Shown here piece by piece: positions 34,254-42,804 of a DNA stretch of 64,000 nt. The DNA is from an uncultured Pseudomonadota bacterium (lineage in GTDB: Bacteria > Myxococcota_A > UBA796 > SXON01), in the NCBI GenBank assembly GCA_903891165.1, contig CAITDR010000124.1, forward strand, positions 1 to 64,000. The letters run 5' to 3'. Positions within the stretch are counted from its first letter, which is position 1; the number at the start of each line of letters is the position of its first letter. Both the position numbers and the translations under genes were made by a program. Under the pieces are notes generated by a model. It saw only the letters and a list, made by a program, of their open reading frames with translations. It did no database searches and had not been told where the DNA came from.

Positions 34254-36286
34254 ACCCGGTGGTACAAGAAGAGATCGGCTGTCTGGAAGAGGTCGTCGCG
34301 GCGATGCAGCGGGTGCCTCCGCCGGAGAGCCTGGACGAAACTGGGCTTTTGGCGGAGCTGGAGCGGCTTCGGGAAGACGCACGCACCGCCAAAAACGAAG
34401 ATAAAGCCGCCATTGAGCAGCACTATGAGCATATGGGGCGCCTGTTGGAGCAGCTCCGCAAGGGGCGGCCCACCGACTCCGTGGACCCCGAGAGCCCCTA
34501 TTTTGCCCACATCCGTATCCGGCAGGGCAGTCGGGACACCGACATCTTCCTGGGCAAGGCAACGCGACTCGGCGATGGTCTGCGGATTGTAGACTGGCGC
34601 CATGCGCCCATCGCAAAAGTCTACTACCAGTACGAGGAAGGAGAGGAGTACGAAGAGGATCTTGGCCATAAAACCTTGACAGGTCAAGTGATAGCACGGC
34701 GCACCGTCTCCATCCGGGAGCGGGAGCTGGAGCGGGTTTCTGCGCCGCAAGGCACCTGGGTTCGGGAGGACGGCGCGTGGACCGAATTGGCCACCTTGAA
34801 GCCGGTTCGTATGGATGCCACGGGGGTCTTTTTGTGGCACCGGGCCGCAGGGGACCAGAAATTGGGCACCGGTCTGGCGCGGCGGGCCGACAAACACCTG
34901 CCGGACATTGCCGCACTCATCGACAAAGAGCAGTTTGAACTTATCTCAAGGCCCGACGCCGGGCCGGTGATCCTGCGGGGTGGTGCCGGATCGGGCAAGA
35001 CCACAGTGGCCCTGCACCGCATCGCCTGGCTGGCCCACCAGAACCCCACCCGCTTTGCACCGCACCGGATGCAGGTAGTCGTTTGGGGCAAGGCACTTCG
35101 GGACTATGTAAGCAAGGTCCTGCCGAATCTGGGGGTGAACAATGTGGCGGTCACCACCTGGTCGGAGTGGTCCCGGCGGCTGGTGGGTCGTCTCTTTCCG
35201 ATGTTGCCGGGCCACGCAAATGCCAACACCCCTGCCATGGTTGCCAGGTTCAAGCTGCATCCTGCACTTCCGTTGAAGCTGGAAAAGCTGATCCGCGGCC
35301 GCAAGGTGCAGGCCAACCCCTCGGCGGTCTTAGAGGACTGGCGCCTGGTGACCTCCGACCGGAGCCTGATGGAAGAGCTGGGCTTTACCCCTGCAGAAAC
35401 CGAGCAGATCGCCGAACATGCCCGCGCTCAGCAGACCCAGTTGGACCGGCGCCTGGAGCGGGAAAAGGGAGCGGAACCCTGGCTGGACGAGGAGGACGAC
35501 GCCATCCTCTTGCGATGCTGGCAGCTCCGCCTGGGGGCGCTGAAGGCCAAAGGTGGTGGAGAGCTGCGCTACAGCCACATTGCCGTGGATGAAGCCCAGG
35601 ATTTTGCAGCGATGGAACTTGCCGTGCTGATGGGCACCCTGGACAAACACCGCTGCATCACGCTGGCGGGTGACACCCAGCAGCACATTCTGGAAGTGGG
35701 CGGAACCGGCGATTGGAGCACCCTTCTCGATAGCCTGGGTATCCCAGCCACATCGTTGTCCTCGCTGCGCATCTCCTACCGCTCCACCCGCCCGATCACC
35801 GCCTATGCCCGGGCCATCCTGGGCAAAGCCGCAGAGGACGACCAGGCACCGCTGACCACCCGCGACGGCCCCCCCGTCGAGATCCTCCCCTTCCCCGACC
35901 ACGGTGCCTGTGTGGACTTTTTGGGGCGTGCGCTGCGGCCGCTCTTGGGACGGGAGCCCAATGCCTCCATCGCCATCATTACGCCCACGTTGGAGCTTGC
36001 CCGCACCTATTTCCGGGGTCTGGAGCGGATGGAGCTGGCAAGGCTGCGGCTGATAGAGGATCAGACCTACAGCTTCACCCCCGGCATCGACGTGGTGGAT
36101 GTAAGCCAGGTCAAGGGACTTGAGTTCGACTATGTAATTGTGGTGGAGGCCAGCAGCGAGTACTACCCGGATCGCCCGCACCTGCGTCGTCTCTTGCATG
36201 TGGCGGCCTCGCGTGCGATCCACCAGCTCTGGTTTACGATGGTGGGTGACCCCTCACCGCTGCTTCCTCGGGAGGTCAAGCCATGA
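34250..36286 (+). CDS. HelD-like UvrD/Rep superfamily I helicase (RNA polymerase recycling type)
   Basis: 678 residues. N-terminal coiled arms (EEIGCLEEVVAAMQ.., RLREDARTAKNEDKAAIEQ), then IVDWRHAPIAKVYYQYEEG, a HelD-specific motif (VIDWRAPI-like). SF1 motifs follow: Walker A GGAGSGKTTVALHRIAWL near 243, Walker B HIAVDEAQDFAAMEL near 445, motif III AGDTQQHI, and motifs V/VI in DVVDVSQVKGLEFDYVIV and HVAASRA. In Bacillus and mycobacteria HelD pulls stalled RNA polymerase off DNA. This member leads an operon with two other proteins not typical for helD, so another ATP-driven role is possible. Linked by ATGA overlaps on both sides. Confidence 0.82.
   Translation: MNPVVQEEIGCLEEVVAAMQRVPPPESLDETGLLAELERLREDARTAKNEDKAAIEQHYEHMGRLLEQLRKGRPTDSVDPESPYFAHIRIRQGSRDTDIFLGKATRLGDGLRIVDWRHAPIAKVYYQYEEGEEYEEDLGHKTLTGQVIARRTVSIRERELERVSAPQGTWVREDGAWTELATLKPVRMDATGVFLWHRAAGDQKLGTGLARRADKHLPDIAALIDKEQFELISRPDAGPVILRGGAGSGKTTVALHRIAWLAHQNPTRFAPHRMQVVVWGKALRDYVSKVLPNLGVNNVAVTTWSEWSRRLVGRLFPMLPGHANANTPAMVARFKLHPALPLKLEKLIRGRKVQANPSAVLEDWRLVTSDRSLMEELGFTPAETEQIAEHARAQQTQLDRRLEREKGAEPWLDEEDDAILLRCWQLRLGALKAKGGGELRYSHIAVDEAQDFAAMELAVLMGTLDKHRCITLAGDTQQHILEVGGTGDWSTLLDSLGIPATSLSSLRISYRSTRPITAYARAILGKAAEDDQAPLTTRDGPPVEILPFPDHGACVDFLGRALRPLLGREPNASIAIITPTLELARTYFRGLERMELARLRLIEDQTYSFTPGIDVVDVSQVKGLEFDYVIVVEASSEYYPDRPHLRRLLHVAASRAIHQLWFTMVGDPSPLLPREVKP
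34675..34688. repeat. CTTGAC-N2-GTCAAG palindrome, HelD gene copy
   Basis: CTTGAC-AG-GTCAAG, identical to the copy at 48338, lies inside the HelD-like coding region (encodes LTGQV). It may be chance, but 12 fixed bases are shared. Confidence 0.4.
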
Positions 36287-37218
36287 ATCCTGCGGCCCTT
36301 ACCCGTCTGCGTAGTGGCGGAACCGACCGGTTGGTGGATCTGCTCCTGGATGATGTTCTGGATCGCCCGCTGGCCGAGCTGGTGGACCCGGCCTGGGCGG
36401 CCCGACAATTGGTGGTGGCCGCACGTGCGGTGGCGGCCGACCAGAAGCTGGAAGACTGGCTGCGGCAGCGCTTGGCCGAGCTGAGAAAGCAGGTTCCCAG
36501 AGGGCATCTTCCCCTCCCCGCCGAGGTGCGGCGCCCGCTGGAGGAGGTGCTCAAAAAGCCCTACCGTCCGGACCGGCTCCTTGTTGGGCGACTGATGGAT
36601 CACGACGCCGCTCGGCTGATGCTGAAGAGCACTTTTCAGGATCTTCTGGTCAGCTTTGGGCGCAAGTTAAAGCCGGTGATGCCCAGCAAACCGCCCGGGC
36701 TCAACCTGGGAAGGCTCTCCAAAATCGGCGAAGCGGTCAGCGGGGTGGTGGGACAGGAAGTCGAGCGGCAGGTGGAGGAGAAGGCACGGGAGTTTATGGA
36801 GGCCGGGGTGCAGAGGCTGGTGAACACCATCGCCGATCACCTGTGTGACCCGCGCCATGTGCAGGAGTACGCATCCTGGCGGGTCTATGCGTTGGATGTA
36901 CTTTTAAGCACGGATATGCGCGATCTGGAGAAGGAGTTAGAGAAGCTGGATCCGGATGCTTTGGTCGCGACCGGTACCGCAATTGCCCGGGGTTTTCTGG
37001 GAAGAGCGGAGCTGGAGGGAGAGCTGGAAACGGTGATGAAGGCGGCCCTGGATCAGACTGGCAACCGATCGCTGCGCGACCTGCTTTCTGAAGTAGGAAG
37101 TGGAGAGTTGGGCGACCAAAGTATCAAAATGCTCCGGGACCTGCTGCGGCAACGTGCGGCGGCCGTGGTGGAAACGGAGGCCTTCGCCCAGTGGTGGGCG
37201 GAGGTGGTGGAGGGATGA
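36283..37218 (+). CDS. Uncharacterised helical protein in HelD-like operon
   Basis: 311 residues, almost entirely predicted helix, with no signal peptide or membrane segment. Repeated hydrophobic/charged patterns (LVDLLLDDVLDRPLAELVDPAWAARQLV, EVERQVEEKAREFMEAGVQRLVNTI, MLRDLLRQRAAAVVE) suggest a helical bundle or coiled-coil assembly protein. The central segment (SFGRKLKPVMPSKPPGLNLGRLSKIGEAVSG) is a possible flexible hinge. ATGA overlaps at both ends tie it to HelD-like and HupE-like proteins. Function unknown. Confidence 0.6.
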   Translation: MNPAALTRLRSGGTDRLVDLLLDDVLDRPLAELVDPAWAARQLVVAARAVAADQKLEDWLRQRLAELRKQVPRGHLPLPAEVRRPLEEVLKKPYRPDRLLVGRLMDHDAARLMLKSTFQDLLVSFGRKLKPVMPSKPPGLNLGRLSKIGEAVSGVVGQEVERQVEEKAREFMEAGVQRLVNTIADHLCDPRHVQEYASWRVYALDVLLSTDMRDLEKELEKLDPDALVATGTAIARGFLGRAELEGELETVMKAALDQTGNRSLRDLLSEVGSGELGDQSIKMLRDLLRQRAAAVVETEAFAQWWAEVVEG

Positions 37219-38183
37219 TCTGGCTCTCCGCGCTGGCCTGGGCACACCGGCCAGGACTTTCCTACGCCAAGATCGAGGGAGATAGCCTGATTCTCACCTT
37301 TGCGGCGCCAGAGCTGCAGGGACTTGCGCCGCTGAACGACCTGGAAGCCTCACGTCTGCTCCTGGCCCAGGCAACCATCGACAAAACCGAAGTGTTGTCG
37401 AATGATATCGTCTGCCCGCATAGCGAAGCCACCATCCACGCCGTGGAAAATGATGGGATCGAGCTGCGCTCTACGCTGGACTGCCCCTCGGGCGATACGT
37501 GGACCTACCGCGCCAACTTTTTGAAGGACTTTGAGCCCGGGCACCGGCACTACCTGGAGGTGGATGCCCAGCCCATCGGTGTACTGGATCAAGGCAACCT
37601 GGAAGCCACTTTTACGGGGGTTGCCGACCGGAGCGAGGTGGCAGAGCGCTTCCTGCACCTGGGGGTGGAGCATATCTGGACCGGCTACGACCACCTGCTC
37701 TTTTTGGCCGGGCTTTTGTTAGCAGCCGCGCGCCTGAAAGATATGTTATTTATTGTAACCGGATTCACGGTGGCCCACTCCATCACCCTGTCACTGGCGG
37801 CCACCGGGATCCTGGTGGTGCCTCCGGAGATCGTGGAGCCCGCCATCGCCGCCTCCATCGTGTGGGTGGGGCTGGAGAACCTGTGGAAGCCCCCACCCCG
37901 ACGGCGGGTGGTGCTCACATTTTTGTTGGGCTTGATTCACGGCTTTGGTTTCGCCGGAATGTTGGCCGAGCTGGGGCTGCCCGCGGGAAATCTGGCCTTG
38001 GCGCTGGTGTGTTTCAACGGCGGAGTAGAGCTGGGACAGGCGGGTGTGGTGCTGGTGCTGCTGCCGATCCTGTTGCTGCTACGACGGCGGCCCTGGTGGG
38101 AACGGTATGCCGTACCGCTGTTGTCGCTCGGGGTAGCGGCGATGGGGCTTTATTGGCTGGTGGAGCGGGTTTTGGGGAGGTGA
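37215..38183 (+). CDS. HupE/UreJ-type membrane protein with N-terminal periplasmic domain
   Basis: 322 residues from the ATG inside the upstream stop (ATGA); the tracked ORF is longer. A signal-like N-terminus (MIWLSALAWA) precedes a ~140-residue exported domain. The C-terminal membrane part has HupE/UreJ_2 hallmarks: GVEHIWTGYDHLLFLAGLLL, FTVAHSITLSLA, AASIVWVGLENLW and LGLIHGFGFAG, with conserved His in membrane helices. HupE relatives are linked with nickel/cobalt handling, but this subgroup is uncharacterised. The stop lies in the first base of a TGAATGA palindrome. Confidence 0.8.
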   Translation: MIWLSALAWAHRPGLSYAKIEGDSLILTFAAPELQGLAPLNDLEASRLLLAQATIDKTEVLSNDIVCPHSEATIHAVENDGIELRSTLDCPSGDTWTYRANFLKDFEPGHRHYLEVDAQPIGVLDQGNLEATFTGVADRSEVAERFLHLGVEHIWTGYDHLLFLAGLLLAAARLKDMLFIVTGFTVAHSITLSLAATGILVVPPEIVEPAIAASIVWVGLENLWKPPPRRRVVLTFLLGLIHGFGFAGMLAELGLPAGNLALALVCFNGGVELGQAGVVLVLLPILLLLRRRPWWERYAVPLLSLGVAAMGLYWLVERVLGR

Positions 38184-38198
38184 ATGAGGGTTCATTCA
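38181..38198. repeat. Palindrome TGAATGA-N4-TCATTCA, left copy
   Basis: Seven-bp arms TGAATGA and TCATTCA separated by GGGT, followed by TT. It overlaps the HupE-like stop and lies 55 bp before the AAA/PD-(D/E)XK start. An identical-arm copy lies directly after that gene at 39910. Confidence 0.85.
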
Positions 38199-38253
38199 TT
38201 GTCCGGCGCGGCGATGGCTGCCGGAGGGGCCCGCTTCATGATAACTTGCAGCG

Positions 38254-39891
38254 ATGCCGCCGCCGATCCTGATCTCCACCTCTGACTTCCTGAAGATTCG
38301 CAAGGCCCAAGGTCTGTATGTGGACAAAAGCGACTTCATCGTGGAAGTGCTCCGGCGGCCGGCCGAGGCCCAGCTTTACCCGCGGCCCCGGCGTTTTGGA
38401 AAGACCACGAGCATGTCGGCGTTACGCTATTTCCTGGAAAAAGGGGAAGATCGGAGCAGCTTCTTCTCCGACCTGAAGGTCTGGCAGGATCCGCTGTGTC
38501 GGAAGCACTTTCAGAAGTATGCAGTGATCAACCTGAGCTTCAAAGACGTAAAACCGCAGCGATGGGAGGAGATGAAGGTACAACTTGAGGATGTGGTGCG
38601 CGACGAGCTACGGCGACACATGCCCGGGCTGCGGACCGCAGGGATCGATCCGGCGCTGGTGGGGATGCTGGATGCGGCAAGCTCCGGCGATGTTCGCCCC
38701 AGAATTCTCGTCAACCTCTGCGAGGCGCTGTACGCCGCAACCGGCGAAAATGTAGTGCTGCTGATCGACGAGTACGACGCCCCCCTTCTGCACGCCTGGA
38801 CTCGCGGCTACTACGACGAAGTTGCCTCCTGGTTCCGGGCTTTTCTTACGGCCGGCCTCAAGGACAACAGCTACCTGTACCGGGGCGTGCTGACCGGGAT
38901 CCTCCGCGTTGCCAAAGAGTCCATGTTTTCTGGGCTCAACAACGTACAGGTCTATAGCCTACTCTCCAAAAAGGAGGAGCTGTTCGGCTTCACCGAAGCC
39001 GAAGTAGCCGATCTGTTGCAACTCTATGGCCGGGAGGCCGAAGCGGAAGAAATCCGGGCTTGGTACAATGGCTATCGCTTTGGGGGGCGCACCGTCTACA
39101 ACCCCTGGTCCATCCTGAGCGTGCTGGGCTCGCCGGAGGAGGATCTGGGCCCTCACTGGCTGAACACCAGCGACAATGCCATGGTGCGCGAGCTTTTGTT
39201 GAAGGAGGCGGATCTACAACCTGCCATCACAACCTTGTTAGCAGGAGGTTCCATTGAGCGGAGTGTGGACGAAAATGTAGTACTACGCGACCTGACCGGG
39301 GATCATATCTGGAGCTTCCTACTCTTTTCTGGCTATCTGAAGGCACTTTCTTTCCGGGAGGATCAGGGGCGAACGCTTGCTGAGTTGGGCATTCCCAATC
39401 GGGAAGTGACCAAACTCTGGCAGAACACCTTTGTGCGCTGGCTGGAAACGGCGGCGGGTCAGATCGAGCCACTGCACCAGGCCATCCTTGCCGGTGCAGC
39501 CGAAAAGGTAGAGCAGATCCTATCCAAAATGCTACTTCGGCACGTCTCGCAACACGACGTGACCATGACCCAGAGCGAAGCCTTCTATCACGCATTTGTG
39601 TTAGGATTACTGGTGAGCATGGAGCGCACACACTTCGTGCGCAGCAACCGGGAAGTAGGCAAGGGTCGTGCGGATGTCCAGATCATTCCCAAACAGCCTG
39701 GCCAGCCGGGAGTGGTACTGGAGTTCAAAAGACAGGACGACAAACGGAGCCTTTTTGCCCACGCCGGAGCCGCCCTGCGCCAGATCCAGCAGAAGGGCTA
39801 CTGCACCGAGCTGGAGTCCGCCGGCGCCACCCCCATCCACCGCCTGGGCATCTCCTTTGCGGGAAAAGACGTGTCGGTTCGGGGTGGTTGA
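38254..39891 (+). CDS. AAA-ATPase-like / PD-(D/E)XK nuclease superfamily protein (DUF1703 type)
   Basis: 545 residues. The N-terminal AAA-ATPase-like domain (PF09820 type) has FLKIRKAQGLYVDKSDFI, a P-loop-like RPRRFGKTTSMSAL near 45, and VVLLIDEYDAPLLHAW (Walker B) near 170; the middle has EEIRAWYNGYRFGGRTVYNPWSIL, the family signature. The C-terminal ~140 residues form the PD-(D/E)XK domain: GRADVQIIPKQPGQPGVVLEFKRQ (D..ExK). Such genes form lineage-specific families and may act in defence or DNA transactions; function is unproven. Only a TGATAAC-like -10 and no clear ribosome site precede the ATG. The gene alone is bracketed by matching palindromes. Confidence 0.87.
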   Translation: MPPPILISTSDFLKIRKAQGLYVDKSDFIVEVLRRPAEAQLYPRPRRFGKTTSMSALRYFLEKGEDRSSFFSDLKVWQDPLCRKHFQKYAVINLSFKDVKPQRWEEMKVQLEDVVRDELRRHMPGLRTAGIDPALVGMLDAASSGDVRPRILVNLCEALYAATGENVVLLIDEYDAPLLHAWTRGYYDEVASWFRAFLTAGLKDNSYLYRGVLTGILRVAKESMFSGLNNVQVYSLLSKKEELFGFTEAEVADLLQLYGREAEAEEIRAWYNGYRFGGRTVYNPWSILSVLGSPEEDLGPHWLNTSDNAMVRELLLKEADLQPAITTLLAGGSIERSVDENVVLRDLTGDHIWSFLLFSGYLKALSFREDQGRTLAELGIPNREVTKLWQNTFVRWLETAAGQIEPLHQAILAGAAEKVEQILSKMLLRHVSQHDVTMTQSEAFYHAFVLGLLVSMERTHFVRSNREVGKGRADVQIIPKQPGQPGVVLEFKRQDDKRSLFAHAGAALRQIQQKGYCTELESAGATPIHRLGISFAGKDVSVRGG

Positions 39892-39909
39892 GGGGGGCCA
39901 TCTCTCCCC

Positions 39910-39927
39910 TGAATGAAGCCTCATTCA
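39910..39927. repeat. Palindrome TGAATGA-N4-TCATTCA, right copy
   Basis: Same seven-bp arms as the copy at 38181, loop AGCC, followed by TTT. It lies 18 bp after the AAA/PD-(D/E)XK stop, so the two copies frame that gene exactly. Confidence 0.85.
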
Positions 39928-39953
39928 TTTCTTCCCCACCTCCAAGCCCCCGA

Positions 39954-39990
39954 AAAGGCGCCTGCGGCGTTCCTCGCCGCACGCGCCTTT
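39954..39990. terminator. Bidirectional hairpin terminator
   Basis: AAAGGCGC-CT-GCGGCG, TTCCT loop, CGCCGC-AC-GCGCCTTT: 14 paired bases with one internal mismatch pair of positions. It sits between the convergent AAA/PD-(D/E)XK gene and the end of the pilMN-to-TPR operon. The T-tract is short, so efficiency is uncertain. Confidence 0.65.
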
Positions 39991-40020
39991 GTGGGTGTTG
40001 CAACCGCCAGGCTTATTCCC

Positions 40021-40644
40021 CTAAAAAATCCGCTCCCACCTTTGTAAGAGCGCTTTGGCTTTCGGGCCGCCGCGGGGGCTGGGCAGGGGGTCCACTTCTC
40101 CTTCGGGAGATTCTACCAGCTCTTGTAGGGCGCTGATCCGCTCGCCCAGGATCGGCTCGCTGGGGTGGGCTTCGGCAATTCTCAGCCATACTCCCAGGGC
40201 TTCTTCCAGTTTTCCAGCACCCTCCAGCCGCTCAGCAACGGCAGGACGGTCGAAGGGATCCTCTCCCCGGAGTGTGGAGAGCGCGGTTTGTGTAGACAAG
40301 GCGGCGCGTAGCTCGGACACCCGCACGTCGGAAGGCGCAAAGCCGCTCATCCGGTCCAGCACCACTCTGGCTTCACGCCACTGCCCTTCGGCGGCCAACA
40401 GCCGGGCCAGCAACAGCCCGGCAGATAACTGTGATGGCTCTCCGTTGAGTACCTCCTCCAGCACCCCGATGGCCAGCCGCCTCGCTCCCCCTTCGGCGTG
40501 CACCCTCGCCAGCAATACCCTCCCTGCGGCATGGTCGGGCGCGGCCACAAACAGCTCTCTCAGGGTCTGGAGTGCTTCCTCCCGCTCTCCCTGCTCCAAC
40601 AGCTGCTCGGCCCGCGCTAACAGGCTCTGCGCGCTGCTCCTCAT
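40021..40644 (-). CDS. TPR-repeat protein, last gene of pil-aro operon
   Basis: 207 residues, no signal peptide. Tandem TPR pairs: AEQLLEQGEREEALQTLRELFVAAPDHAAG, VLLARVHAEGGARRLAIGVLEEVLNGEPSQ, LLLARLLAAEGQWREARVVLDRMSGFAPSD, then a further unit (EEALGVWLRIAEAHPSE). Cytoplasmic scaffold by appearance. Overlaps the lipoprotein gene by 4 bp. Function in pilus assembly or elsewhere cannot be told. Confidence 0.68.
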   Translation of the reverse strand: MRSSAQSLLARAEQLLEQGEREEALQTLRELFVAAPDHAAGRVLLARVHAEGGARRLAIGVLEEVLNGEPSQLSAGLLLARLLAAEGQWREARVVLDRMSGFAPSDVRVSELRAALSTQTALSTLRGEDPFDRPAVAERLEGAGKLEEALGVWLRIAEAHPSEPILGERISALQELVESPEGEVDPLPSPRGGPKAKALLQRWERIF

Positions 40645-41258
40645 CCCCCTGTGCCGGTGGATACCGCGATCACGGCCGCCGACACCTGGATGTCCACCGT
40701 CACGTCCTGCGTTCCACCGGGCGCAGGTGCCTGATCCACAAACAGGTAGAAGGGCATCAGCCCGTGCTTGTCGCTCTCCCCGGTCATCATGTTGGGCCGG
40801 AACGGGGCTCCGGTGTCGCTCACCGGGGTGGTGTACGTGCCCGAGATCTGGAAGAACTGCTGCTTTTCCGCGTCGAAATATTCGGGGCAGCCCTCTGCAG
40901 TGGGGTCGCCCACGCAGGCTTCAAAGGGGCCTTCCACAATCTCGATGGCCGCTTCCGGGATCACATAGATGTTTACGGCGTTGGTGTAGACCGTTACCGC
41001 GATTTTTTCCTGGGGGACATCCTGAGGATTGGTCACCAGCGCCCGCATAAAGATCAGGTTCCCGATGCCATCCGCCGGGTCACAGTCCGCAAGGTAGGCG
41101 CCCTCGTTGGCGTAGTCGTCCAACGCGCAGCTATTGGAACATTTGGCGTACCGGCAGCCCTCAGCAAAATTAATCGCCCCGGGTGCGGCGGACACCGTAG
41201 ACCCGAATTCGGCCACGTAGGGGCCTGAGCAGGCCAGCAGTCCAAGCAGCGTGATCAT
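40641..41258 (-). CDS. Cys-rich lipoprotein, unknown function
   Basis: 205 residues. MITLLGLLAC is a compact lipobox signal (LLAC). The mature part has clustered Cys (EGCRYAKCSNSCALDDY, ACVGDPTAEGCPEYF), consistent with disulfides in the periplasm or on the surface, and an otherwise beta-rich chain (KIAVTVYTNAVNIYVIPEAAIEIVEG). ATGA overlaps join it to aroB and to the TPR gene. Not recognised; its place after pilQ-aroKB hints at an envelope role. Confidence 0.65.
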   Translation of the reverse strand: MITLLGLLACSGPYVAEFGSTVSAAPGAINFAEGCRYAKCSNSCALDDYANEGAYLADCDPADGIGNLIFMRALVTNPQDVPQEKIAVTVYTNAVNIYVIPEAAIEIVEGPFEACVGDPTAEGCPEYFDAEKQQFFQISGTYTTPVSDTGAPFRPNMMTGESDKHGLMPFYLFVDQAPAPGGTQDVTVDIQVSAAVIAVSTGTGG

Positions 41259-42352
41259 CCCAACCTCTTCAGCGCATCCACCAGCGCGGGGACTTCTTCC
41301 ATCGTCAGCTTCCTCAGTACCACCTCTCCAGGGGCCTGCGGTACAACAATCTTGAGCATACCACGCGCGCGCTTCTTGTCGAAGCCTATCGCCCGCGCCA
41401 GCGCTCCTGCATCCGCCTCAAAGGGCAGTTTTTGCGGTAATCCCATCCTTCCCAGGAGCCCGTGGATGCGCTGTGGCAGCTCCCTCTCGGTGAGCCACCC
41501 CCGCCCCCACCCAAACCTTGCCACTGCGAGGATCCCGAGTCCTACGGCCTCTCCGTGCCCGAGCCTCCCGTAGCCTCCCACCGTCTCGATGGCGTGCCCC
41601 AGCGTGTGCCCCAGGTTCAGCACCGCCCTCGGTCCGGCCTCCCTCTCGTCGGCCTCCACCAGCCTTGCTTTGGTGCGGATGGACGCTTCTATCACCTTCG
41701 CCAGACCTTCCGGGTCCCTCTGCAACAGCGCCGGGGCCATCCTCTCACAGTCGGCGAGAGCAACTTCTCCCTCGATCAGCGCATGTTTGACCACCTCTCC
41801 GAGTCCGGACCTCAGATCCACTTCGGCCAGACTCTCCAGGCTCTTGAGCGCTGCCCACACCAGCACCGGCTGGTAAAAACTCCCGACAAGGTTTTTGCCA
41901 GCTTCGGTGTTTACGCCGGTTTTTCCACCGACGGAGGCATCAACCATGGCCAGAAGTGTGGTAGGAACCTGCACAAAAGGGATACCTCTCATCACGGTGG
42001 CGGCGGCAAAACCCACGATGTCCCCGGTCACCCCGCCCCCCAGTGCCAGCACCGGTGTCGTCCGGTCCACCCCCAGGTTCACCAGCGCCTCCACCAGCCT
42101 TCCCCAGGTCTGGAGATTTTTGTGCGCCTCTCCGTCGGGGATCTCCAGCTCCTCCACCTTCCACCCCTCCGCCTCCAGCTCCCTCCGCACCACCGCCCCG
42201 TACAGCGCCCCCACCGTCGGGTTGCTGACCACCACGCAGCGATCCCCCTCCTGCACCCCTCGTAGCTCGGCCCCAAGCCCACGGAAATCGGAGGCCACCA
42301 CCACGTTGTAGCTCCGCTCTCCCAGCCCTATCTCTTGACGCGTCAAGCGCAA
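41255..42352 (-). CDS. aroB: 3-dehydroquinate synthase
   Basis: 365 residues from a TTG that overlaps aroK by 10 bp. NAD-binding LALGGGVTGDIVGFAAATVMRGIPFVQVPTTLLAMVDASVGGKTGVN is diagnostic; zinc ligands lie in GLGEVVKHALIEG, NLGHTLGHAIE and LGHGEAVGLG. It converts DAHP to 3-dehydroquinate, the second shikimate-pathway step. The pilMNOPQ-aroK-aroB order is widely conserved in proteobacteria. A CTTGAC-N2-GTCAAG palindrome overlaps the start region. Confidence 0.96.
   Translation of the reverse strand: MRLTRQEIGLGERSYNVVVASDFRGLGAELRGVQEGDRCVVVSNPTVGALYGAVVRRELEAEGWKVEELEIPDGEAHKNLQTWGRLVEALVNLGVDRTTPVLALGGGVTGDIVGFAAATVMRGIPFVQVPTTLLAMVDASVGGKTGVNTEAGKNLVGSFYQPVLVWAALKSLESLAEVDLRSGLGEVVKHALIEGEVALADCERMAPALLQRDPEGLAKVIEASIRTKARLVEADEREAGPRAVLNLGHTLGHAIETVGGYGRLGHGEAVGLGILAVARFGWGRGWLTERELPQRIHGLLGRMGLPQKLPFEADAGALARAIGFDKKRARGMLKIVVPQAPGEVVLRKLTMEEVPALVDALKRLG
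42334..42347. repeat. CTTGAC-N2-GTCAAG palindrome, aroK/aroB copy
   Basis: CTTGAC-GC-GTCAAG overlaps the stop of aroK and the first codons of aroB. Confidence 0.4.
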
Positions 42353-42804
42353 AGGGCCTCCACCGCATCGGCGACTCGTTCAGGGTCTTCTTCCGCTTCT
42401 ACCCATGGACCGGCCAGGCGCCAGCTCTCCTGCCGGGCGGTCCATAGTGCCTCCATCTGCCCTCCGAGCGGTCGCCCACTGCCGACGATTCTCCGCGCCA
42501 ATACGGCTACGGGTGCCATCAGCACTACCACCTTCCACTCCGATAGCAGCGCCCGGTTTGTGTCCGCGACCACCGTCCCTCCCCCTAGCGCAAGGACTCC
42601 CTCTTTTCCGACGATCGTCTCCAGCGTGGCCGTCTCCCGCCGCCGGAAGCCGACCTCTCCTTCTTTTGCCCATAGGGCAGGAATGTCGCCAATCTCCTGG
42701 TCCAGATCCACAAAGGGGCGCCCATGCCGCGCGGCAAGCAGCCTTCCCACGGTGCTCTTTCCGGCCCCCATGGGCCCGGCGAGGGCCAGCCTTCCCGGAA
42801 TCAC
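42343..42804 (-). CDS. aroK: Shikimate kinase
   Basis: 153 residues from the GTG that overlaps the pilQ stop (GTGA); the tracked ORF continues upstream inside pilQ. Walker A GPMGAGKSTVG (residues ~9-19), shikimate-binding FVDLDQEI and FRRRETATLE, Gly-rich VLALGGGTV, and the lid Arg in SGRPLGG. It is a little short (typical 165-175), with a trimmed C-terminus. Phosphorylates shikimate. Coupled to pilQ and aroB. Confidence 0.93.
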   Translation of the reverse strand: MIPGRLALAGPMGAGKSTVGRLLAARHGRPFVDLDQEIGDIPALWAKEGEVGFRRRETATLETIVGKEGVLALGGGTVVADTNRALLSEWKVVVLMAPVAVLARRIVGSGRPLGGQMEALWTARQESWRLAGPWVEAEEDPERVADAVEALCA

